DNA from: Cryobacterium sp. N22
GTDB taxonomy: Bacteria > Actinomycetota > Actinomycetes > Actinomycetales > Microbacteriaceae
Direction of reading: 5' to 3'
Assembly (NCBI RefSeq): GCF_002929555.1
Contig: NZ_PJJP01000035.1
Span: 165,156-229,155, forward strand
DNA length: 64,000 bases
Shown here: positions 1-7,802 of the stretch, piece after piece
Position numbering within the stretch: position 1 is the first letter of the stretch
Layout: each line of letters starts with the position of its first letter
Notes under the pieces: model-generated
Databases searched by the model: none
Told to the model about the DNA's origin: nothing
The model's input: only the letters and a program-made list of their open reading frames with translations
Made by a program: the position numbers and the translations under genes

Positions 1-94
1 GCAACTTGGCCACGATCACGACCTTGAGATGCGCGAGTGTGCGGTCGTCGATCTCTACCGAGATCGCCGGCGTCCCGTAGATGAACTTGCCCAT
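1..94 (-). CDS. DUF7882-like small protein, 3' part cut by window edge
   Basis: The visible N-terminus reads MGKFIYGTPAISVEIDD and continues with RTLAHLKVV, the pattern of the small DUF7882-type proteins common in Microbacteriaceae (some databases label them as ligase-like). Only 31 codons are inside the window. The start is supported by a GAGGA ribosome-binding site 5 bases upstream. The function of the family is unknown. Family assignment is from memory of the conserved start and is moderately sure. Confidence 0.6.
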   Translation of the reverse strand, partial: MGKFIYGTPAISVEIDDRTLAHLKVVIVAKL

Positions 95-214
95 CACATT
101 CCTCGTTTTGACTGGAGGGCCCGCACGATCCGAGTACCGGCGCGGCCCGGTGTCTCACGACGGAGTGTAGGCCGAGGCGGCCGCGCTGGCTACGACACGC
201 GGCTCCGCCCGGCC

Positions 215-595
215 TCAACGGTCGAACAGCCCGTCGGTGCCCTGGTCGATTTCCTCGACCGCCCTGTTGAAGTCGGCCGCGTGCGCCTCGGCCTCTGCCT
301 CGGTCTCGGCCGATGGCTCCTTCACCGCGAGGATGTGGCTGGGCGGGAATATTGGCAGGGGAAAGAGCGCGATCTCGCCCGCGAGCGTGTCCTCCGCGAC
401 ATCCGCCACATCGAGTTCGGTGGCCGGTCCGAGCACGAGAGTGTGCGTGCGGGTGCTGCCGTCGGGTTCGAGCACCTGGATGTCCACCGCGATGCTCTCC
501 TCACCCTGGGAGTGCGCGGTGACGTAGTCGAGCAAGGCCTCCGCGACGTCGTCGCCGGTAAGGATCGTGCCGCCGGCGTAGGTGATGAGCTTCAT
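215..595 (-). CDS. Hypothetical protein, 126 aa
   Basis: I do not recognise this gene. The chosen start gives MKLITYAGGTILTGDDVAEAL; a longer reading frame upstream (to 646) adds only an arginine/proline-rich stretch typical of non-coding frame extension. The N-terminal 45 residues look like a small alpha/beta fold (a GTGDDVA-type turn, then a helix LLDYVTAHS). The C-terminus is acidic with an EAEAEAHAAD stretch and is probably helical. There is no signal peptide or membrane segment, so it is likely cytoplasmic. It lies downstream of the gene at 652-1584 on the same strand with a 56-bp gap, so the two may be co-transcribed. Confidence 0.55.
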   Translation of the reverse strand: MKLITYAGGTILTGDDVAEALLDYVTAHSQGEESIAVDIQVLEPDGSTRTHTLVLGPATELDVADVAEDTLAGEIALFPLPIFPPSHILAVKEPSAETEAEAEAHAADFNRAVEEIDQGTDGLFDR

Positions 596-651
596 GCCAC
601 CGACGATAACCGCGCGGCCGGGTCTTGGGAATGACCGCGGCCACACGAACG

Positions 652-1584
652 CTACGCGACGAGCGCCTGCACGGCGGCCGATCCGGCAGGCAGCACCATG
701 TCGATCCTGGCCGCGCCCAGGTGGAGGGTGACAACGGAGGCGCCCGGGTAGGTCGGGTGCGGCACCAGCCCGATCTCATCGATCGCGGCCAGCGGAATTG
801 TCGTGTGCGCGCAGGACAGGTCGGGGGTGTTTCCACGCACCAACCAGCCCTTGCGGCCGATTATGTGCAGCTCACGCTCGGTGCGGCAGAGCACCGCTCC
901 GTGCAGGGTCATCGGATAGATGGCGTGCGCGACCCGACTGACCAGGCCGCCGTTGGGCGGCAGGACTTCACGGCCGTGGGCAGCGAGCAGGGTGGCCCCG
1001 AACTCGTGGCGCATCACGTCGAAGTAGGAGGTGACCAGGCCCACATCTTCCTTGCCCAGGTCGAGCAGATCGAGGTCGGCCGGCGCGGCATCCGCCTCGG
1101 GGAGCGTCACGGTCAGCGTGGGCCGCAGCGCCGCCAGCGAGAGTTCGCTCAGCACGTCGATGAGGTGGGTGATCACCTGTTCAGACGACCCGTTGTACGG
1201 CACGGTGAGGGTCTCGCCAGTGCGGGCCAGGATGTCGATGCGGCCGTCGACCAGGTCGACGGTGTCGGTGACCGCGACGACATCGCCGTAGCCGAGGGTG
1301 CGCTCGGTGTAGCCGAGGGCGCTCCCGCCGGTGTCGGGGTCCGCGCGGCTCAACACGACAAGTGTGTCAGGGGCCACGATGATCAGGTGGTCGTAGAGGT
1401 CCATCGTGGGCTGTGCGTCGCGGCGGCTGATGTTGCGGGGAACTTTGAGCACGAGCTGGCTGGTGGCGAAATCCACCGGATAGTCCCGGTACAGGCCGGG
1501 GAGCTCTGTGGCGTCGTGTACCCGGTCCACCCAGGGGCCGAAGGCATCGAATTCCGCCGATCGTGTTACATCCGTCGAACTCAC
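652..1584 (-). CDS. Hypothetical protein, 310 aa
   Basis: I do not recognise this protein. It starts with GTG (SSTDVTRSAEFDAFG) after a GGAAAG-type ribosome-binding site. No signal peptide, membrane helix or catalytic motif stands out. The sequence is rich in short beta-strands (DHLIIVAPDTLVVLSRA, ERELHIIGRKGWLVRG), and two segments look like repeated PH-like or bacterial-PH beta-sandwich units around residues 60-120 and 200-290. That fold suggestion is an inference from the strand pattern only. Codon use matches the neighbours. The long plus-strand frame across it is a shadow. Confidence 0.6.
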   Translation of the reverse strand: MSSTDVTRSAEFDAFGPWVDRVHDATELPGLYRDYPVDFATSQLVLKVPRNISRRDAQPTMDLYDHLIIVAPDTLVVLSRADPDTGGSALGYTERTLGYGDVVAVTDTVDLVDGRIDILARTGETLTVPYNGSSEQVITHLIDVLSELSLAALRPTLTVTLPEADAAPADLDLLDLGKEDVGLVTSYFDVMRHEFGATLLAAHGREVLPPNGGLVSRVAHAIYPMTLHGAVLCRTERELHIIGRKGWLVRGNTPDLSCAHTTIPLAAIDEIGLVPHPTYPGASVVTLHLGAARIDMVLPAGSAAVQALVA

Positions 1585-1820
1585 TGGCCGCTTTCCGGGG
1601 CTCCGCGCCGGTGCGTGCCCCCCGCGGCCACAGTGCCGCTTTGGATCAGGCTAGACCTTCTGCGCCTCCATCCGTGACCACAGATTTCCGGGCCACTCGC
1701 GGGCCGCGCGCCAGCCGCGCTGAGGCGAATCCGCCTTCGAGACTGCTAGCACGAGCTCGGCGCTGGTTCGACATCGCCGCGCCGGATCATTCCAGAGAAG
1801 TGCACAGCTCTCTCCCCAGC

Positions 1821-1896
1821 TTTTCCACAGCCCAATCCACAGCCTTGGCGCGGTGATTCCGGGGTTTTCCACACCCTGTCCACAGGGTTATCCACA
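1821..1896 (+). promoter_or_regulatory. Cluster of five DnaA-box-like nonamers
   Basis: Five TCCACA-core nonamers lie on the same strand: TTTTCCACA (1821-1829), CAATCCACA (1833-1841), TTTTCCACA (1865-1873), CTGTCCACA (1876-1884) and TTATCCACA (1888-1896). The last is the exact DnaA consensus. Start-to-start spacings are 12, 32, 11 and 12 bp, close to whole helical turns. An unusually AT-rich stretch (about 1900-1930) follows. No dnaA or dnaN is nearby, so an origin is not implied; a DnaA-titrating or regulatory cluster is the inference. Confidence 0.5.
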
Positions 1897-1998
1897 GGTG
1901 TGTATGGGAAAACATATTCGAACAATTGGCTGCCCTCGGTGTTCGGGCCCGCGTGCCGAGCCCTAGGAGCACGACGCGGCCGGAGCTACACTCACCGC

Positions 1999-2976
1999 AT
2001 GGAGACGCAGCATTTCTCAATCCTGGTGAATGCGCCGGCCGCCGTCGTCTGGCAGACGATGTTCGACGCTTCCACCTACAGGCAGTGGACGAGCGTGTTC
2101 AACCCGGACTCGTACTTCGAGGGCACCTGGTTGCCCGGCAGCGAGATCCGGTTTCTCGGCAGCAATCCCGACGGTGAAATGAACGGCCTCAACGGCATGT
2201 TCGGGGTGATCACCGAACACCGTCCGTACGAGTTCGTTCTGATCGAGTACCAGGGTCAGATCGTGAACGACGTCGATGACACCACCAGCCGTGAGGCCCG
2301 GCAGCTGATCGGCGCGCGGGAGGCCTACTCCTTCAGCGAGACCGACGGGACGACGACGGTGACGATCGACGTGGACACCGCGGACACCTACGCCGAACTG
2401 TTCGGTGAGCTGTGGCCGAAGGGACTGGCCAAGCTCAAGGGCCTCGCCGAGGCCGCCGGGGCGCAGCAACGGGACCGGAGCTACACTCCCCCCATGGAAA
2501 CCATGCATTTTTCAACGCAGATCAATGCCCCGGCCGAGATCGTCTGGGAGACGATGCTCGACGATGCCACCTACCGGCAGTGGACCAGCGTATTCAATCC
2601 GGGGTCGTACTTCCTCGGCAGCTGGTTGCCCGGCAGCGAGATCCGGTTTTTCGGCAACGACGAGGACGGCAAGATGGGCGGCATGGTCGGGGTGATCGTC
2701 GAGCACCGGCCGCACGAGTTCCTCTCGATCGAGTACCGCGGGCAGATCGTCAACGGCATCGAGGACACCACCAGCGACGACGCCAAGCGGCTGATCGGCA
2801 CCCACGAGAACTACACGTTCGCCGAGACCGACGGGGTGACCACCCTGACGGTGGATGTGGACGTGGACGATGAGTGGGCGGGCATGTTCGGTGAACAGTG
2901 GCCCCTGAGCCTCGAGAAGCTCACCCAGCTCGCCGAGGCCGAGGTGGCCACTCGCGGTCAGCATCCGGCCGACTAG
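1999..2976 (+). CDS. Tandem-fused SRPBCC (START/AHSA1-like) protein, two copies in one frame
   Basis: Two copies of an SRPBCC ligand-binding domain are joined in frame: residues 1-165 and 166-325. Both begin with MET-x-HFS, share YRQWTSVFNP and WLPGSEIRF, and are about 60% identical by eye. The unit repeats every 495 bp. The linker RSYTPP before the second MET is translated from a copy of the first gene's own upstream sequence (GGAGCTACACT before each ATG), so the duplication carried the promoter with it and the first copy lost its stop. TACACT lies 6 nt before both ATGs (1987-1992 and 2482-2487), so both starts look leaderless, and copy 2 may also be made alone from 2494. SRPBCC proteins bind hydrophobic ligands or act as stress co-factors; the ligand is unknown. 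Confidence 0.85.
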   Translation: METQHFSILVNAPAAVVWQTMFDASTYRQWTSVFNPDSYFEGTWLPGSEIRFLGSNPDGEMNGLNGMFGVITEHRPYEFVLIEYQGQIVNDVDDTTSREARQLIGAREAYSFSETDGTTTVTIDVDTADTYAELFGELWPKGLAKLKGLAEAAGAQQRDRSYTPPMETMHFSTQINAPAEIVWETMLDDATYRQWTSVFNPGSYFLGSWLPGSEIRFFGNDEDGKMGGMVGVIVEHRPHEFLSIEYRGQIVNGIEDTTSDDAKRLIGTHENYTFAETDGVTTLTVDVDVDDEWAGMFGEQWPLSLEKLTQLAEAEVATRGQHPAD

Positions 2977-2995
2977 TCGGACTGATTCGTGAAGC

Positions 2996-3322
2996 TCAGT
3001 GTGCCGGAGCGCCGAGCTCGATGACGAACACTCCGACGGCGATGAGCACGATGCCGGCGATCATCCGCCACGTCAATCGTTCGTTGAACAAGAAGTGCGC
3101 ACCGACCGCGGTCAGCGCCACTCCGGATGCGGCCCAGATGCCGTAGGCGATCCCCACCGGCATGCCGTTCGCCAGCGCCGCGGTGAGGAACGAGAACGCT
3201 GTGATGTAGAGGACCGTTACGGGAGCGATCCAGCGTTTCTTTCGCAGCCCCTCGGATGCGCGCAGGGACATCGTCGCGCCGACTTCCGTGACGATCGCAC
3301 CCACCAGGAAGAGCCAGGTCAT
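2996..3322 (-). CDS. SMR-family multidrug efflux subunit (second gene)
   Basis: This is a 108-aa protein with four predicted membrane helices and the small multidrug resistance pattern: MTWLFLVGAIVTEVGATMSLR with the membrane-embedded Glu at residue 13, then GIAYGIWAASGVALTA in helix 3. The conserved Glu couples proton entry to drug export. It overlaps the preceding SMR gene by 4 bp (ATGA), so the two probably form a heterodimeric pump, as in EbrAB-type pairs. The upstream frame extension to 3898 is not coding. It is controlled with its partner by the TetR gene upstream. Confidence 0.9.
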   Translation of the reverse strand: MTWLFLVGAIVTEVGATMSLRASEGLRKKRWIAPVTVLYITAFSFLTAALANGMPVGIAYGIWAASGVALTAVGAHFLFNERLTWRMIAGIVLIAVGVFVIELGAPAH

Positions 3323-3669
3323 GGCGTCACCTCCGCATCCTCGGTGTGGGGAACGCCGTGTCCGGTCTCGACCAGGACCACTCCGGCGATCACGATGACG
3401 ATTCCCAGACCGATCATGAAGGTGAAGGGCTCGCCGAAGATGACCGAGGCGATAACCGCGGTGAGGGCGACGCCGGCTGCGGCCCAGATGCCGTAGACGA
3501 CCCCGATGGGCGTTCCCAGTCGGAGCAGGAGCGAGAGCGCAACGAATGCACCGGCGTATCCGACAACGGCCAGCACGGTCCACCAGGGATCGTCGATGGC
3601 CGCGCGCAGGGACAGCGTCGCGGTGACCTCGAGCACGATCGCGGCAGAGAGGATGAGCCACTTCTTCAC
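3319..3669 (-). CDS. SMR-family multidrug efflux subunit (first gene)
   Basis: This 116-aa four-helix inner-membrane protein starts MKKWLILSAAIVLEVTATLSLR, with the SMR active-site Glu at residue 14 and the GVVYGIWAAAGVALTAV motif in helix 3. It resembles the next gene closely enough to suggest an ancient paralogous pair that works as a heterodimer. It overlaps both the TetR gene upstream and the second SMR gene downstream by 4 bp, which gives tight translational coupling. The C-terminal extension HTEDAEVTP is hydrophilic and unusual in length. The substrate (typically quaternary cations) cannot be read from the sequence. Confidence 0.9.
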   Translation of the reverse strand: MKKWLILSAAIVLEVTATLSLRAAIDDPWWTVLAVVGYAGAFVALSLLLRLGTPIGVVYGIWAAAGVALTAVIASVIFGEPFTFMIGLGIVIVIAGVVLVETGHGVPHTEDAEVTP

Positions 3670-4202
3670 CGGGAGGCCCCCTCAATGAGTCCGAGCAGGC
3701 GGCGCACGAGATCTGCGCGCTGTTCCGTCCCGATCGAGAGAATCCCCGTCGCCTCGGATATCCAGAGTCCATTCGTGGCCAACCAGACCAGGAGCAGCGG
3801 TGTCGTGTCGACACCGTCGCCGAAACCGAACCAGGTCTGCAGATACTCCAGCCACGGGGCCGACAGCTCCGGGCGGCGCACGGCCTCGGAGAACACAACG
3901 AACTCCCCCTGGGTCACCCCGCCCTCGCCCGCGAACCTCACGAATGCATGGACCCGTTCCGTCAACGTGGACTCGAGAAGCGGCACCCCGAGCACCGCCT
4001 GCAGTTCCGCCTGCCAGCGGTCGATGACGTGCTCGATCACGGCGATCATCAGCACGTCCTTGGTGGGGAAGTGGTACATCAGGCCGGCCTTGGTGAGGCC
4101 GGCCTCGTGGGCCACCGACTGATAGGTGATGTCTGCTCCGCCGACGGCGTCGACGACCCGCAGCGCGGCATCCAGAATCTCGGGGCGGGAACTTGATCTC
4201 AT
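3666..4202 (-). CDS. TetR-family repressor of the SMR efflux operon
   Basis: The 178-aa protein has a TetR N-terminal helix-turn-helix (residues 8-50: EILDAALRVVDAVG, then YQSVAHEAGLTKAGLMYHFP) and a divergent ligand-binding C-terminal domain. It is first in an operon with two SMR genes joined by 4-bp overlaps. A TATAGT -10 lies 6 nt before the ATG, so the mRNA is probably leaderless. A perfect 16-bp palindrome overlaps that -10, which is what an autorepressor would bind. Ligand release would then derepress the pump. The role as efflux repressor is inferred from this arrangement. Confidence 0.9.
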   Translation of the reverse strand: MRSSSRPEILDAALRVVDAVGGADITYQSVAHEAGLTKAGLMYHFPTKDVLMIAVIEHVIDRWQAELQAVLGVPLLESTLTERVHAFVRFAGEGGVTQGEFVVFSEAVRRPELSAPWLEYLQTWFGFGDGVDTTPLLLVWLATNGLWISEATGILSIGTEQRADLVRRLLGLIEGASR

Positions 4203-4212
4203 GCCGTAACTA

Positions 4213-4228
4213 TACCGTACGTACGGTA
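4213..4228. promoter_or_regulatory. TetR operator, perfect palindrome
   Basis: TACCGTACGTACGGTA is a perfect 16-bp inverted repeat. It overlaps by 2 bp the TATAGT -10 (minus strand, 4209-4214) of the TetR/SMR operon. Its size and symmetry fit a TetR dimer site. It also lies 2-24 bp from the end of the Nudix gene at 4237, so its target is the TetR operon and not the Nudix gene. Confidence 0.8.
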
Positions 4229-4236
4229 GATATTGC

Positions 4237-4926
4237 TTACTCGCGCGGGGCCGCCTCCGAGAAGAGTCCGGTCAGCGCCGCCCACTGCAGCAGGATGACG
4301 GTCTTGCCGTCGACGATGCGGCCGTCGGCCACCATGGCCAGGGCGTCGCCGATCGGCACCTCGAGCACCTCGATGTCCTCGCCCTCCTCGGCCAGGCCGC
4401 CCCCAGAGTCGACCCGGTCGGCCGCCCCGTACGCGGCCAGATAGAAGTGCACCAGCTCGGTGACCGAGCCCGGGCTCATGTACAGGTCGAACACGTGCCG
4501 TAGTGCGCCGACCCTCACGCCGAGCTCCTCGCCGGCCTCCCGGCGGATCGCCACCTCAGGGGCGTCGTCGTCGAGCAGCCCGGCCGCGGTTTCGATGAGC
4601 ATGCCGTCGGCGTGGCCGTTGACGTAGGCGGCGTAGCGGAACTGCCGGGTGAGCAGTACGGTGCGCCGGTCCGGGTCGTAGAGCAGGATGGTGGCGCCGT
4701 TGCCGCGGTCGTACGTTTCCCGCTGCTCGGTGACGACCCGGCCATCACGCCGCCGGTAGCCGAAGGTGGTGCGCCGCAGCACATGCCACCCGTCGGAGGT
4801 CACCTCCACCCGCTCGACACTGACGGCCGGGTTGCCGTGCAGGCCGGCGCCGACCTGGTCCAGGCCGGTACGCCCCCGACCGTCCGGCAGGTCGACGCCG
4901 AGTCGCCCGAGTGCGACCGGGGTCAC
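4237..4926 (-). CDS. Nudix hydrolase, NudK/ADP-sugar pyrophosphatase-like
   Basis: The 229-aa frame carries a Nudix region at about residues 125-147: ETAAGLLDDDAPEVAIRR then EAGEELGV, the arrangement of the GDP-mannose/ADP-ribose pyrophosphatase branch (NudK, NudF), where the metal ligands are the EE pair. The segment YMSPGSVTE after the box is typical of this branch. GTG at 4926 is chosen because it forms a GTGA overlap with the upstream gene; the longer frame to 5328 is shadow. It would hydrolyse nucleoside diphosphate sugars in the cytoplasm. The exact substrate is unknown. Confidence 0.85.
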   Translation of the reverse strand: MTPVALGRLGVDLPDGRGRTGLDQVGAGLHGNPAVSVERVEVTSDGWHVLRRTTFGYRRRDGRVVTEQRETYDRGNGATILLYDPDRRTVLLTRQFRYAAYVNGHADGMLIETAAGLLDDDAPEVAIRREAGEELGVRVGALRHVFDLYMSPGSVTELVHFYLAAYGAADRVDSGGGLAEEGEDIEVLEVPIGDALAMVADGRIVDGKTVILLQWAALTGLFSEAAPRE

Positions 4927-5309
4927 CGGTGCTCCGGCGCTTCGGCGATGCCGGGGATCTCGGCCAGGCTGGTGTACACCGGGATGCCCCGGCGTCTGGC
5001 GATGGCGACGTCCTGGTCGGCGCCGCGGGAGTCGCCGGGCAGCCGCAGGACACCGTCGCACCTCTCGAGCAGGCGTTCGGCCGTGGGATACATCACCCCG
5101 GCGGCCAGCGGATGGGCCACATCCGTCACCCCGGCGCTGGCGAGCACCGGCAACGCCACCCACTCGCCGATCATCGGCAGGTGCCCGGCCTGGAAGATCG
5201 GCCAGGCCGCCTCCTCGAGGCGGTCGAGGTTCTGGCGGAGGAGCACGGGGTCGTCGCCGGTGCCCGAACGGTAGGGGCCGGCGATGAGGATCATCAGGGA
5301 GCTGGTCAT
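4923..5309 (-). CDS. DUF4406-like (nucleoside 2-deoxyribosyltransferase fold) protein
   Basis: The 128-aa protein starts MTSSLMILIAGPYRSGTGDDP; the IAGPYR-SG motif near the N-terminus is typical of DUF4406/nucleoside 2-deoxyribosyltransferase-like proteins. It continues with a CDGVLRLPGDSRGADQDV segment that resembles their second nucleotide-contact loop. It shares a 4-bp overlap with the Nudix gene, which suggests a joint role in handling a nucleotide or nucleotide-sugar. A TACTGT element 7 nt before the ATG suggests a leaderless mRNA. Enzyme activity is not demonstrated by the sequence. Confidence 0.7.
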   Translation of the reverse strand: MTSSLMILIAGPYRSGTGDDPVLLRQNLDRLEEAAWPIFQAGHLPMIGEWVALPVLASAGVTDVAHPLAAGVMYPTAERLLERCDGVLRLPGDSRGADQDVAIARRRGIPVYTSLAEIPGIAEAPEHR

Positions 5310-5364
5310 GTCCGCTACAGTAGTACAACGTGCAGAAACGTGAACAAGTCGGAAGGAATGTGGA

Positions 5365-6126
5365 ATGCTCGCAGCGGAACGCCAGGCCCTCCTGCTCAAC
5401 CGGCTTGCCCAGGACGGCAAGGTCGTGGCCAAGGAGATCGCCGCGGAACTAGGACTCTCCGACGACAGCGTGCGCCGTGACCTGCGCGAGCTCGCCGCCG
5501 CGGGCCTGTGCCAGCGGGTCTACGGCGGCGCCCTGCCGGTGTCGCCCGCAGCGGCGCAGTATGCCGAGCGCACGCTCGTGGAGCCCGACAGCAAGGACCG
5601 TGTCGCCGCGCGTGCGGCCCGGCTGATCGTGCCGGGCAGCACCGTGATCCTGGACGGTGGCACGACCACCCTCGCGGTGGTGCAGGCGCTGCCACCGACC
5701 CTGATCTGCACGATCATCACCCACAGCCCCACGATCGCCGCCGCACTGGTGCCCCACGAGGGCATCGAGGTGTTCCTGCTGGGCGGCCGGCTGTTCAAGC
5801 ACTCCGCGGTGACCTGCGGCGCCGCCGCGGTCGAAGCCGCCCAGGCGATCACGGCAGACCTGTTCTTGCTCGGCGTCACCGGGGTACACCCCACCGCCGG
5901 CCTGACCACCGGCGACGTGGAGGAGGCTGCGATGAAACGCGCCCTGGCGGGCCGGGCGGCCGACACCTACGTGCTGGCGAGCGCCGAGAAGATCGGGGTG
6001 GCCTCGCCCTACCGGGTGCTGCCGTTCGGCGAGATCGCGGGCATCATCACCGACACCGCGGCCGGCGATCGAACCCTTGCCGAGCTGCGCGACGCCGGCG
6101 TCAGCATCCTGACCACCGGCGACTGA
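5365..6126 (+). CDS. DeoR-family transcriptional regulator
   Basis: The 253-aa protein has an N-terminal DeoR winged helix (residues 4-58: ERQALLLNRLAQDGKVVAKE, then LSDDSVRRDLRELAAAGL and RVYGGA) followed by a sugar-phosphate sensor domain with ILDGGTTTLAV and LFLLGVTGVHPTAGLTT. Members usually repress sugar or nucleoside catabolic operons and respond to a phosphorylated intermediate. A GGAAGGA ribosome-binding site at 5351-5357 supports the start. It diverges from the Nudix/DUF4406 pair across 55 bp, so it may regulate that pair, but no clear operator is seen. Confidence 0.9.
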   Translation: MLAAERQALLLNRLAQDGKVVAKEIAAELGLSDDSVRRDLRELAAAGLCQRVYGGALPVSPAAAQYAERTLVEPDSKDRVAARAARLIVPGSTVILDGGTTTLAVVQALPPTLICTIITHSPTIAAALVPHEGIEVFLLGGRLFKHSAVTCGAAAVEAAQAITADLFLLGVTGVHPTAGLTTGDVEEAAMKRALAGRAADTYVLASAEKIGVASPYRVLPFGEIAGIITDTAAGDRTLAELRDAGVSILTTGD

Positions 6127-6174
6127 CCGCAGGCGGCCGCCGGATGCGGGTGGCCGCGCGCGCCATTCGGCCGC

Positions 6175-6240
6175 AACAGTGCCCCGTGCGGACAATTGCG
6201 CCCGGCGCACCGGGCGCAATAGTCCGCAGCGGGAACAGTT
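6175..6240. repeat. Intergenic imperfect palindrome, copy A
   Basis: A 66-bp nested inverted repeat is centred at 6207/6208. The inner arms are TTGCGCCCGG/CCGGGCGCAA, the next arms TGCGGAC/GTCCGCA, and the outer arms are partly complementary out to CAAC/CAGTT. It abuts the stop codon of the MFS gene. Its 6187-6240 core matches copy B (7714-7767) at about 43 of 54 positions in the same orientation. Confidence 0.75.
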
Positions 6241-7648
6241 AGGCCTGGCCTGGCGCCGGGCGGGGCGGCTTGCCGGGACTGGCGGCAGGCACAAAAGGCT
6301 CAGAGGGAGTGGCGGCAGCGGGCACTGCGGCATTGGGCACTGCGGTGTCGGGCGGTGTGATGTCGGGCACGGCGGTGTCGGGCACGGCGGCTTCGGGCAC
6401 ACCGACGGTGAGCCGGCGGACGCTGCGGACGGAGAGCGCCGCGAGGCTCGCGACCACGATCACGGCGGCGCAGCCGAGCAACACCGGCGTGGTTCCCCAG
6501 AGGTGCGCGAGCGGTCCCACCAGGATCTCCCCCACCGGGATGGCGATGAACGAGCCGACGGCGTCGTAGGAGTACACCCTGGCGAGCTTGGCCGGCGGGA
6601 TGTTCTGCTGCAGCGACTGGTCCCAGGCCACCCCGAACTGCTCGATGGCCACCCCGCCGAGAAGGAACGCGATGACGAGCAGCGGAACCAGCGGCACCAT
6701 CGCGAGTCCCACGATGGGCAGGGCGGTGACCGCGACCAGGCCCACCCCGATGCCCAGGGCGTGCCGCGGCCGCCAGCGCAGGGCGAGCAGCCCACCGAGC
6801 GCCAGGCCCACGGTTTCGGCGGCGATGATCAGTCCCCAGGCGGCGCGGCCGAAGCTGTCGTCGGCCACGAGCGGGCCGAGCACCGCGATCGCCCCCACGA
6901 ATGCGGCGTTCACGAGGGCGAATTGGGCCACGACCACCCACACCCAGGTGCGGCTGGAGAACTCCTGCCAGCCCTCGCGCAGCTCACGGAGCACGCTGCT
7001 GGCCGGGACGGCAGCGTCGACGGTGCGTGGCGCGTTCGGCGTGCGCACGAATGCGAAGACGATGCCGGCCAGGGCAAAGGATGCGGCGTTGAGCGCGAGC
7101 CCCCAGCCCGGGCCGACCGCGGCGATCAGGATCGCGCCGAGGCTGGCGCCGAGGATCGCGCCGCCGTTGAGGCTCAGCCGCAGCAGCGCATTGGCCGGTC
7201 GCAACTGGGCCACCGGCACGGTCTGCGGCACGATCGCGGCCGAGGCCGGAAAGCTGACGGCGGCCACGGCCCCGTTGAGGACGCTGAGGATCACGAGCAG
7301 CGGGATCGTGGCCGAGCCCGACAGGACGAGGGCGGCGACCCCGGCCTGGGTGGCGGCCGCCGCGAGGGAGGTGCCGACGAGCAGCAGGTGCTTGGGCAGC
7401 CGGTCGGCGATCACCCCGCCGAACAGCAGCACGGCCACGTTGGCGATGGACCGGCTCGCCACCACGATGCCGAGGTCCACGGCGGATCCGGTGAGGTCGA
7501 GCACCGCGAAGGCGAGGGCGATCGGGGCGGCGGCGTTGCCCAGGGTGGCGATGGTGCGGGCGGTGAGCAACCAGCGGAAGGGGGCGAACGCGAACGGGCC
7601 GGCACCGCCCGGGGCGCGGTCACGCGCCGTTCGCCCCCGAGATGCCAT
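6239..7648 (-). CDS. MFS transporter with Pro-rich repeat tail
   Basis: This roughly 469-aa inner-membrane protein has about 10-12 hydrophobic segments and the MFS loop-2 motif GGVIADRLPKH. It resembles the MFS_3 (enterobactin-exporter-like) group that exports small molecules. The C-terminal cytoplasmic tail is odd: after RRLTVGVPEAAV it repeats short VPDTAVPD/TPPDTAVPN units, encoded by near-identical 15-bp DNA repeats (about 6310-6405), then ends in KPPRPAPGQA. ATG at 7648 is chosen; a TTG four codons earlier (7660) is possible. It is flanked by two copies of a palindromic repeat, which may mark an inserted cassette. The substrate is unknown. Confidence 0.85.
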   Translation of the reverse strand: MASRGRTARDRAPGGAGPFAFAPFRWLLTARTIATLGNAAAPIALAFAVLDLTGSAVDLGIVVASRSIANVAVLLFGGVIADRLPKHLLLVGTSLAAAATQAGVAALVLSGSATIPLLVILSVLNGAVAAVSFPASAAIVPQTVPVAQLRPANALLRLSLNGGAILGASLGAILIAAVGPGWGLALNAASFALAGIVFAFVRTPNAPRTVDAAVPASSVLRELREGWQEFSSRTWVWVVVAQFALVNAAFVGAIAVLGPLVADDSFGRAAWGLIIAAETVGLALGGLLALRWRPRHALGIGVGLVAVTALPIVGLAMVPLVPLLVIAFLLGGVAIEQFGVAWDQSLQQNIPPAKLARVYSYDAVGSFIAIPVGEILVGPLAHLWGTTPVLLGCAAVIVVASLAALSVRSVRRLTVGVPEAAVPDTAVPDITPPDTAVPNAAVPAAATPSEPFVPAASPGKPPRPAPGQA

Positions 7649-7699
7649 GGGTTGAGTCAACCACGCCGGTCGGGCGGCCCGCCCCGACCGCCTTTTGGG

Positions 7700-7769
7700 G
7701 CACGTGCACCCGATGCGGACATCTGGCCCCGGTGTGCCGGGTGCACAAGTCCGCAGCGGGACCAGTTGC
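7700..7769. repeat. Intergenic imperfect palindrome, copy B
   Basis: A 70-bp nested inverted repeat is centred at 7734/7735. It has TGCGGAC/GTCCGCA arms, an inner CCCGG/CCGGG, and partly complementary outer arms. It is the partner of copy A on the other side of the MFS gene, in the same orientation. The shared 3' part AGTCCGCAGCGGGA is identical in both copies. Confidence 0.75.
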
Positions 7770-7802
7770 GGCCGGCGAGGCGCGAGGCGGCGCGGACCCG
7801 GG

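Noticed and set aside
1821..1930. Chromosomal origin of replication
   Set aside because: The DnaA-box cluster is origin-like, but dnaA, dnaN, rpmH or parAB are not nearby, so only a DnaA-binding cluster is claimed.
6310..6405. Short tandem DNA repeats suggestive of a CRISPR or VNTR array
   Set aside because: They are 15-bp units without spacers, inside the MFS reading frame, and encode its VPDTAVPD-type tail.
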